Origin: UBA1413 sp964472165
GTDB taxonomy: Bacteria > Bacteroidota > Bacteroidia > Bacteroidales > Prolixibacteraceae
Length of the DNA: 12,554 nt
Direction: 5' to 3'
NCBI GenBank assembly: GCA_964472165.1
Contig: CAYYJE010000088.1
Coordinates: 1-12,554, forward strand
The notes under the pieces were generated by a model. The model was not told the origin of the DNA. It saw only the letters and a program-made list of their open reading frames with translations, and made no database searches. Shown piece after piece: positions 6,850 to 12,554 of the stretch. Position 1 is the stretch's first letter. Each line of letters opens with the position of its first letter. A program made the translations under genes and the position numbers.

Positions 6850-9800
6850 ATGAAACAGAAACGGTTGATCCGGATTTATCTGCTTCTTGCAGCTGCTCTT
6901 CTATGGCATTGCACGGCAATGGCACAGGAAGGATTTTACCTTACCGGCTTTTCCACCAGGGATGGATTGTCGCACAACAATGTCAGGTATGTGGCACAGG
7001 ACAGCACCGGCTATCTTTGGTTTTCCACCTGGGATGGCCTTAGCAGATACGATGGGTATACTTTTAAAAACTACTACCACAATCCTGACGACGAGTCGAC
7101 TATCCCTTACTTTTCATTGTTGAAAATTGTGGTCGACCGGTACAACAACGTGTGGATCCAATCCGAGGGCAGAACCATTTCCCGATACGACCGGGCCAAT
7201 GATTGTTTTATCAGGGAAAATGCTGATCCGGATTTAACTCAGCATCAAGACATTGCCGTTGATCACGAAGGCAGGCTATGGAAATGCAACGTTCTTTCAG
7301 GCATTGCCCGGTACGATTACGGGCGGCAGAAATTTGTACCCGTCAATTCGGTTTGGGAAGACCGGGAAGCCATGTTCCCCAGCCTTGCCCGGAGTTTCTA
7401 CTACACTTTCGACAAACATGGAATCCCATGGTTTGTATTTTATGATGGCATTCAGATATTTTATTGCAAGGGTACAATGGAAGGTGACCATACCCTCTGT
7501 TTTGACAAAAAAAGCACAGGCTTATCCGAAGAACAGATCCGTGAATTTACCTCCGTTCCCTGGCTTGACATGGAAGTTTTATTTTCGGATAACGGAACCA
7601 CATGGCTTTCCGCACAAACCGGATTGTACAGGGTAAATGAAAAAAACGGGCTGTGGGAAAAAAAACTCCCTCCTTACACAGCAGAGGAGGTTTCAGGAAT
7701 CTCCCACCAGGCCCGGATTATTGACAGCGAGACGATTATTTACGAACTCACAGCCGAGGAACCTCATGAGATCAGAATCCCGCATGGCCATTACATCCAA
7801 TCGCTCCTGACCGACAACAAAGGGGTTATATGGTATAGTTGTGTGAAGGGTTCCGGTGAAGGCACGGGTGTAACACGGGCCATTCCAGTTCACGGATTTT
7901 TCAAACACCATCTCCCCGGAGAGGATCAGTTAAGTAACACGGATGCCTATTTTGCGGTAATCAGGGACCGGTACGGCACCATTTGGGCTTCACCCCGGAA
8001 TCTCAATCACCTCTATTGGATCAAACCTGACAGGCAAATAATTCGCTGCAACTACCTTAGCGAGGATTTGCAAAGAAGAGCATATCATCCACGCTCCTTT
8101 TTGGAAGATGAAAATGGGATGTGGATCGGATATTACTATGACATGTTGGTCCGGTATGATTATGAATCAGGAAAATTCTCAAAAATTACAGCTCCTTTCC
8201 GCGGAAGGCTCACACATACATGGGGGTTCAAACACCTCCAACCAGGTGAAAATAAAATCATCGGAGCCGGAGATTATGGGTTTATGTTGGTTGACACCCA
8301 AACAAGGAAAGTCACCCGGATCCCATACAGTCATGGACTCACCAGTGTTTTTGCAATGGAGAAGGATTCAGCGGGCCACTTTTGGCTGGGCAGTTCCATG
8401 AGCAGACTTTTTCATTTTGATGAAAATCTGGAATTTATCGAGGAGCACCGGATAACCAGCGGGGGCTTTAACGTGGAAGACATGGCTTTTTCAGACGATG
8501 GGAGCATCTGGATCACTTTGCTTGGCGGAGGACTTTGTCATTATTTTCCTGAAACGCGAAAATCAAAAGTGTATACCACTGCCGATGGTTTGTCAAACAA
8601 CACCTGTTACGAGATCATAAGGGACGAGGAAGGTTACCTCTGGATATCGACCAACCAGGGTATATCCCGCTTTTCTTCGCGCACTGGTAAATTCCGGATT
8701 TTCGGACCTTCCGACGGGTTAAAGATCGAAGAATTCAATTCGGATGCTGCCTGGCTCGCACCTGACGGTGAAATGTTTTTCGGAGGAATGGGTGGTGTGG
8801 TCAGTTTTAATCCTGCCAGACTTGTGGAAACGGATCTGCACTCCACGGAGGTTCCGCTGCTCATTAACAGAATCCTGGCAAACGGGGTTGAACAGCATTT
8901 CCCGAAAGCGGTATGTGAGATGGATTCCATTGTGCTGGACAAAGGGGTCACCGACCTGCAGATTTCATTCGGGGCGCTTGACTTCCGTTATCCCAACAAG
9001 GTCCGCTACCGGTACAGGCTTACAGGGATAAAACATACCTGGACAGAAACAGACCATCGAAACCGGATCATTAATTATGGCAATCTCTCACCCGGCAAAT
9101 ACCTCCTCACCATTGAAGCCACCGACCGGGAAGGAGAGTGGATTTCCAAAAAATCGTTGTGGATAAAAATCCTTCCCCATTACTACCAGACATGGGGATT
9201 TCGCTTCTTCATAATCGGACTCACCATTCTTCTGATTGGATATTTCCTGTACAATTACAACCGGCAAATCAGGCTTAAAGCCTTGCAAAAACAGGATGAA
9301 CTCAGATTAGAAAGTCTTCGAAGCCAGATGAATCCCCATTTTATCTTTAATTCACTCAACTCTATCAACTATTTCATATCCCGGAACGACAGGCGATCGG
9401 CAAACAACTACATTGCAGATTTCTCAAGGCTGGTACGTTCAATTCTGGAAAACAGCTCACAGGAATATGTCCCGTTTACCACAGAAATGGAATCCATCAG
9501 GAGTTATATGAAACTTGAACATCTCCGTTTCGGCAACAAATTTGAATATTCCATCAGGGTGGAGGAAGGATTGGAAAATGCTTCCACTCACATTTATCCG
9601 GGACTGGTACAGCCCTTCCTGGAAAATGCCATCTGGCACGGAGTCAGGGGACTTGAAGAAAGGAAAGGAACGATTATCCTGGAATTTACCAAATCAGATC
9701 CCGGGCTCATTAAATGCCGTATTGAAGACGACGGCATTGGCCGGACGCTTACCTTACTGAGGAAAAGCACAATTCCCGGCAAGAGTTCCCGCGGAATTGG

Positions 9801-9933
9801 CATCGTCATGGAAAGGCTCCGTATTATCAACAATCTGCGGAATACCAACTATAGCGTGACCATTACAGATAAATTTTCCGACAGGGATGAGACAGGAACA
9901 GTGGTTGTCCTGGATATACCGGTAAAACCTTAA
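6850..9933 (+). CDS. Two-component-propeller sensor histidine kinase, LytS type
   Basis: A 1027-residue membrane sensor that would detect a periplasmic signal and phosphorylate the adjacent LytTR regulator. A signal peptide ends near AMA-QEG (residues 23-28). Residues about 30-690 carry repeated propeller-blade motifs, for example DSTGYLWFSTWDGLSRYDG (51-69), DENGMWIG, DSAGHFWLG and DEEGYLWISTNQGISRF; these are Reg_prop repeats typical of Bacteroidota. A Y_Y_Y domain follows (about 698-775, YPNKVRYRYRLTG from 714). One membrane helix lies at about 783-804. The cytoplasmic part is a His_kinase domain with phospho-acceptor His830 in SQMNPHFIFNSLN, then an ATPase: N-box LVQPFLENAIWHG (919-931), DDGIGR (960-965) and RGIGI (981-985). 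All key residues are intact. Unlike hybrid HTCS proteins it lacks receiver and AraC domains. No SusC/SusD-like genes are nearby, so the ligand cannot be guessed. Confidence 0.94.
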   Translation: MKQKRLIRIYLLLAAALLWHCTAMAQEGFYLTGFSTRDGLSHNNVRYVAQDSTGYLWFSTWDGLSRYDGYTFKNYYHNPDDESTIPYFSLLKIVVDRYNNVWIQSEGRTISRYDRANDCFIRENADPDLTQHQDIAVDHEGRLWKCNVLSGIARYDYGRQKFVPVNSVWEDREAMFPSLARSFYYTFDKHGIPWFVFYDGIQIFYCKGTMEGDHTLCFDKKSTGLSEEQIREFTSVPWLDMEVLFSDNGTTWLSAQTGLYRVNEKNGLWEKKLPPYTAEEVSGISHQARIIDSETIIYELTAEEPHEIRIPHGHYIQSLLTDNKGVIWYSCVKGSGEGTGVTRAIPVHGFFKHHLPGEDQLSNTDAYFAVIRDRYGTIWASPRNLNHLYWIKPDRQIIRCNYLSEDLQRRAYHPRSFLEDENGMWIGYYYDMLVRYDYESGKFSKITAPFRGRLTHTWGFKHLQPGENKIIGAGDYGFMLVDTQTRKVTRIPYSHGLTSVFAMEKDSAGHFWLGSSMSRLFHFDENLEFIEEHRITSGGFNVEDMAFSDDGSIWITLLGGGLCHYFPETRKSKVYTTADGLSNNTCYEIIRDEEGYLWISTNQGISRFSSRTGKFRIFGPSDGLKIEEFNSDAAWLAPDGEMFFGGMGGVVSFNPARLVETDLHSTEVPLLINRILANGVEQHFPKAVCEMDSIVLDKGVTDLQISFGALDFRYPNKVRYRYRLTGIKHTWTETDHRNRIINYGNLSPGKYLLTIEATDREGEWISKKSLWIKILPHYYQTWGFRFFIIGLTILLIGYFLYNYNRQIRLKALQKQDELRLESLRSQMNPHFIFNSLNSINYFISRNDRRSANNYIADFSRLVRSILENSSQEYVPFTTEMESIRSYMKLEHLRFGNKFEYSIRVEEGLENASTHIYPGLVQPFLENAIWHGVRGLEERKGTIILEFTKSDPGLIKCRIEDDGIGRTLTLLRKSTIPGKSSRGIGIVMERLRIINNLRNTNYSVTITDKFSDRDETGTVVVLDIPVKP

Positions 9934-9958
9934 AGACCAGACAGTTAAACAGAAATGA

Positions 9959-10726
9959 ATGATCCTTATGGAAATCAAAAAGATCAAAACTATCATTGTA
10001 GACGACGAACTACCCTCCCGGGAAGCATTGGCCACTTATATCCGCGATTATTGCCCCGAACTGGAGATTTGTGCAACATGCGACTCCGCCACCACTGCTT
10101 ATGAGGCAATCCTGCGGCACCACCCTGCTCTCCTCTTCCTGGACATAGAAATGCCCAATAAGAACGGTTTTGACCTGCTGAGTATGTTCAAATCGCCTGA
10201 CTTCAGGGTAATCTTTGTAACGGCATATTCCGATTATGCCATCAGGGCTTTTCGCTTCTCTGCTGCCGACTACCTCCTAAAGCCCGTAAAAATTGATGAA
10301 CTGACTGATGCCGTCAAAAAAATCAAAGCATCCCTTGAATCTCCATCCCCCAGAAAAGAATCCCATCGCCTCCCCGATACCGGAAATCAGGAAGGAGAAG
10401 CAATGGAGAATCTCATCATCAGTGATCTGGAAGGATTCACCGTCATCAGACTGACTGACCTCATCCTGTGCCAGGGCGAAGGGTACTGTACCCACTTCTA
10501 CATTGCCGGGAAGAAGAAACTTACCAGCTCCAGAAATCTGAAATATTATGAAGAACTCCTGCAACCAAAACAGATAATCAGGGTACACCATTCCTGGCTC
10601 GCCAACCTCCAGCATGTAAAAGGGGTGACCCGGCAGGGTGAGATCCTTTTCACTGAAGAGTTGCGCTGCCCGCTGGGTTCAAGCTACAAAGCACGCTTCC
10701 TCCAGTTGGTGGGTAAATACAAATGA
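9959..10726 (+). CDS. LytTR-type response regulator
   Basis: Cytoplasmic transcription regulator and probable partner of the upstream kinase, whose stop lies 25 nt away. The 255 residues hold a receiver domain (about 9-125) with acidic pair Asp15-Asp16, phospho-acceptor Asp62 in LFLDIEMP, Thr88 in FVTAYSDYA and Lys108 in LLKP. A variable linker (about 126-148) leads to a LytTR DNA-binding domain (about 150-253), with the QGEGYCTHFY, RNLKYYEELL and RVHHSWLANLQHV segments characteristic of that fold. An alternative start at ATG 9968 gives MEIKKIKTIIVDDE and is equally plausible; no Shine-Dalgarno sequence decides between them. Pairing of LytS-type kinases with LytTR regulators is well established. 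Target genes are unknown; the inverted repeats near the kinase and clpB could be tested as sites. Confidence 0.94.
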   Translation: MILMEIKKIKTIIVDDELPSREALATYIRDYCPELEICATCDSATTAYEAILRHHPALLFLDIEMPNKNGFDLLSMFKSPDFRVIFVTAYSDYAIRAFRFSAADYLLKPVKIDELTDAVKKIKASLESPSPRKESHRLPDTGNQEGEAMENLIISDLEGFTVIRLTDLILCQGEGYCTHFYIAGKKKLTSSRNLKYYEELLQPKQIIRVHHSWLANLQHVKGVTRQGEILFTEELRCPLGSSYKARFLQLVGKYK

Positions 10727-10740
10727 AGAGCCTGGAGGAA
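10697..10740. repeat. 9-bp inverted repeat around the response-regulator stop codon
   Basis: TTCCTCCAG (10697-10705) and CTGGAGGAA (10732-10740) are perfect reverse complements separated by 26 nt that include the TGA stop at 10724-10726. The mRNA could fold into a 9-bp stem with a large loop. No U-tract follows, so it does not look like an intrinsic terminator. CAGTTGG also appears just inside the left arm and just beyond the right arm. Its role, if any, is unknown. Confidence 0.4.
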
Positions 10741-10934
10741 TCAGTTGGCATATCGGGGGGTTCTGTTAGTTGAAATTGCTCCCCTGTTGGATAACCATAC
10801 ACTGAATACAAAAATGACATTTCTTTGTTTGTACAGGCAAAGAACCATAAAAAAGAATTTTTCCCCTCTTTTAAATGAAGGATGACCCCAAGGTATAAGC
10901 ACAACGAGTATGGGACTTGCGATGTAGTCTGATG

Positions 10935-10967
10935 AGAAGCCGGGCAGGAACTCCCGGCTTTTCTTTG
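10935..10967 (+). terminator. Intrinsic (Rho-independent) terminator
   Basis: AAGCCGGG (10937-10944) pairs perfectly with CCCGGCTT (10953-10960) around an 8-nt loop, and one G-U plus one A-U pair extend the stem to 10 bp. TTCTTTG follows, giving a T-rich tail. The G/C core and tail are typical of an intrinsic terminator on the plus strand. It would end the kinase-regulator transcript, or an independent small RNA made in the preceding 200 nt, and insulates clpB. Confidence 0.8.
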
Positions 10968-10999
10968 TATTCCTCACAGCTGATACCGCAGAAAAATGA

Positions 11000-11065
11000 A
11001 CTGCAAAATATTCATGTTTCTTTCCTGAAACATGTCAAACTGTCGGTTTTACTGCAATGGATTCA
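11000..11065. repeat. Spaced direct repeat ACTGCAA-N4-TTCA flanking an inverted repeat
   Basis: ACTGCAA-N4-TTCA occurs at 11000-11014 and again at 11051-11065, 51 bp apart from start to start; 12 of 15 positions are identical. The two copies bracket the CATGTTTC/GAAACATG inverted repeat. Paired direct repeats upstream of a stress gene could be regulator-binding sites, but chance similarity in short AT-rich DNA cannot be excluded. Confidence 0.3.
11013..11034. promoter_or_regulatory. 8-6-8 inverted repeat upstream of clpB, candidate operator
   Basis: CATGTTTC (11013-11020) and GAAACATG (11027-11034) are exact reverse complements with a 6-nt spacer, ending 75 nt before the clpB ATG. No T-tract follows, so it is not a typical terminator. 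The symmetry and spacing fit the binding site of a dimeric repressor or activator. It does not resemble the CIRCE element (TTAGCACTC-N9-GAGTGCTAA). Which protein binds, if any, is unknown. Confidence 0.45.
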
Positions 11066-11109
11066 AATTTGATACAATGCTATTTGCAAACAAAAAAAAA
11101 GCAAAAGCA

Positions 11110-12554
11110 ATGAATCTGAACAATTTAACGATAAAATCACAGGAAGCGATACAACATGCGTTTCAGGTCGCACAGGCGAATAACCAGCAGGCCATTGAGA
11201 CGGGACATATCCTGAAAGGGCTGTTTTCTGAAGCGGAAAATGTAGTTCAGTACCTGATGAAAAAGTTAGGGGTGAATACTTCCCTGATGCTTCTGGCGCT
11301 TGATAAAATTATTGAATCGTATCCCAGGGTAACCGGGGGGGAACAATATCTTTCCAATACGTCAAACCGCGCACTTCAGAAAGCGCTGGCACTGGCACAG
11401 GAGATGGGCGACCAGTTCGTGTCGGTGGAGCATATCCTGCTCGCCCTCCTGGATGCGGGGGATGAGGTGGCAAGGATGCTGAAAGACAGCGGAGCAGCAA
11501 AAGACGACCTGCTCAAGGCAATTGCTGAGTTGCGCAAAGGTTCCAAAGTGGATTCCCAGACAGCTGAAGACCGGTTTGACTCGCTGAACCGGTATGCCAT
11601 CAACCTGAACGAACGGGCAAGGTCCGGGAAACTCGACCCTGTGATTGGTAGGGATGATGAAATCAGGCGCATCCTACAGATTCTTTCACGCAGGACCAAG
11701 AACAATCCGATCCTCATCGGGGAGCCGGGAACGGGAAAAACAGCCATTGCCGAGGGACTGGCGCACAGGATCGTCCGTGGAGACGTTCCCGAAAACCTGA
11801 AATCGAAACAGGTTTTCTCCCTGGATATGGGAGCGCTGATTGCCGGTGCAAAATACAAGGGGGAATTTGAAGAAAGGCTGAAAGCGGTGATCAATGAAGT
11901 GGTAAAATCGAACGAAGAGGTAATTCTCTTTATCGATGAAATACATACGCTGGTAGGAGCCGGGAAAAGCGAAGGGGCCATGGATGCCGCCAATATTCTG
12001 AAACCGGCACTTGCCCGCGGTGAACTACGGGCTATCGGAGCTACCACCCTCTCTGAATATCAAAAATACTTCGAAAAAGACAAAGCCCTGGAACGCCGGT
12101 TTCAGGTGGTTCATGTCGATGAGCCCGATACACCCGACGCCATTTCCATCCTCAGGGGTTTAAAAGAGCGGTATGAAAACCACCATAAAGTCCGGATCAA
12201 AGATGAAGCCATCATTGCATCCGTGGAACTGTCACAACGATACATTTCTGACAGGTTTCTTCCTGACAAAGCCATTGACCTGATGGATGAAGCAGCAGCA
12301 AAACTGCGGCTTGAAATGGACTCAGTGCCGGAAGAACTCGATGAAATTGAGCGCAGAATAAAACAGCTGGAGATAGAAAGGGAGGCGATAAAACGTGAAA
12401 ACGATGAAAGAAAACTGGCTTCTCTTCACGAAGATATCGCAAACCTGAAGGAGGAACAATCGAAATACCGGGCACGCTGGCAATCGGAGAAAAACCTGTT
12501 GGACGCCATTCAGAAGAACAAATCTGAAATTGAAGAGATCCGCTTCGAAGCCGA
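11110..12554 (+). CDS. clpB: ATP-dependent disaggregase ClpB (3' partial)
   Basis: Hexameric cytosolic AAA+ chaperone that, with DnaK in other bacteria, pulls proteins out of aggregates. The frame is open from the ATG at 11110 to the right edge, giving 481 residues of a protein usually about 860 long. The Clp N-domain covers about 1-145 (MNLNNLTIKSQEAIQ; VSVEHILLALLD). The first AAA+ module has Walker A GEPGTGKT at 204-211 (Lys210), pore loop AKYKGEFEERLK, Walker B VILFIDE at 271-277 (Asp276, Glu277), sensor-1 region AIGATT (308-313) and arginine fingers Arg329-Arg330 in ALERRF. From about 405 the charged, helical sequence EELDEIERRIKQLEIE begins the coiled-coil M domain, which separates ClpB from ClpA; the window ends inside it. 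The second AAA+ module is not visible. A terminator and possible operator repeats lie upstream, suggesting its own transcription unit. Confidence 0.95.
   Translation, partial: MNLNNLTIKSQEAIQHAFQVAQANNQQAIETGHILKGLFSEAENVVQYLMKKLGVNTSLMLLALDKIIESYPRVTGGEQYLSNTSNRALQKALALAQEMGDQFVSVEHILLALLDAGDEVARMLKDSGAAKDDLLKAIAELRKGSKVDSQTAEDRFDSLNRYAINLNERARSGKLDPVIGRDDEIRRILQILSRRTKNNPILIGEPGTGKTAIAEGLAHRIVRGDVPENLKSKQVFSLDMGALIAGAKYKGEFEERLKAVINEVVKSNEEVILFIDEIHTLVGAGKSEGAMDAANILKPALARGELRAIGATTLSEYQKYFEKDKALERRFQVVHVDEPDTPDAISILRGLKERYENHHKVRIKDEAIIASVELSQRYISDRFLPDKAIDLMDEAAAKLRLEMDSVPEELDEIERRIKQLEIEREAIKRENDERKLASLHEDIANLKEEQSKYRARWQSEKNLLDAIQKNKSEIEEIRFEA

Larger units (their letters stand above)
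10727..11109. other. 383-nt non-coding region between the LytTR gene and clpB
   Basis: No convincing coding sequence is visible on either strand; open frames here are short and lack recognisable domains. The first part holds the right arm of the inverted repeat at the regulator stop and a 7-bp inverted repeat TTCTTTG/CAAAGAA at 10821-10844. A strong intrinsic terminator sits at 10935-10967, about 210 nt past the regulator stop, a long way for a simple 3' end, so a separate small RNA or a long 3' UTR is possible. After the terminator are a direct repeat and an 8-6-8 inverted repeat, then an A-rich clpB leader (nine A at 11092-11100). A -7-like TATTTG at 11081-11086 is imperfect. Confidence 0.6.

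Noticed and set aside
10814..10885. Possible 23-residue plus-strand small peptide beginning MTFLCLYRQRTIKK
   Set aside because: It has no ribosome-binding signal and no known relative that I can name; frames this short arise by chance. Ribosome profiling would be needed to revive it.
10650..10977. Two overlapping minus-strand frames of 78-84 codons after the response regulator
   Set aside because: Composition is irregular, one runs into the regulator gene, the other starts just beyond the terminator hairpin, and neither shows a domain. Treated as non-coding unless relatives show protein-level conservation.
11064..11086. CAAATTTG and TATTTG as -7 elements of a clpB promoter
   Set aside because: CAAATTTG misses the leading T of TAnnTTTG and TATTTG lacks the two-base spacer; no -33 TTTG lies at the right distance for either, so I did not call a clpB promoter.
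1..12554. Mobile elements, CRISPR arrays, tRNA or rRNA genes, defence genes
   Set aside because: I saw no transposase, integrase, regularly spaced repeats, cloverleaf-like sequence or recognisable defence domain on either strand.

Overview
The window looks like a chromosomal stretch from a member of the Bacteroidota, probably the order Bacteroidales. The protein families support this: a two-component-propeller sensor kinase paired with a LytTR regulator, a duplicated DUF1599 protein next to a DoxX/MauE-like membrane protein and tpiA, and folP directly followed by cdaA. Two putative promoters also resemble the Bacteroidota -7 element (TAnnTTTG), and leaders are A-rich without clear Shine-Dalgarno sequences. 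No IS element, integrase, tRNA, rRNA, CRISPR array or prophage gene was seen. The content is mostly housekeeping plus one signalling pair.

Layout. (1) 2-1654, plus strand: the C-terminal ~550 residues of an ABC exporter, cut off by the left edge. (2) 3341-1671, minus strand: folP (dihydropteroate synthase) and cdaA (membrane diadenylate cyclase), joined with no spacer and converging on the ABC gene with a 16-nt gap. (3) 3342-3445: a divergent promoter region. (4) 3446-6813, plus strand: a compact four-gene run of a duplicated DUF1599 protein, a DoxX/MauE-like membrane protein with a thioredoxin-like C-terminus, tpiA, and prmA, which overlaps tpiA by 4 nt. (5) 6850-10726, plus strand: a 1027-residue periplasmic-propeller LytS-type histidine kinase and its LytTR response regulator. 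(6) 10727-11109: a 383-nt non-coding stretch with a good intrinsic terminator, an 8-6-8 inverted repeat and a direct repeat. (7) 11110 to the right edge: the first 481 residues of ClpB, cut off inside the coiled-coil M domain.

How the parts work together. FolP supplies folate precursors while CdaA makes c-di-AMP; their head-to-tail fusion suggests coupled translation. TpiA is central glycolysis and PrmA methylates ribosomal protein L11; both probably share a transcript with two poorly characterised proteins. The kinase and LytTR regulator form a self-contained sensory system in which a periplasmic ligand would control transcription. Its target genes are not obvious here, since no polysaccharide-utilisation genes flank it.

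The parts least explained by known families are the DUF1599/DoxX-Trx pair and the non-coding stretch before clpB. Nothing here is clearly a new defence or mobile system. The short inverted repeats were found by eye and have not been tested statistically.
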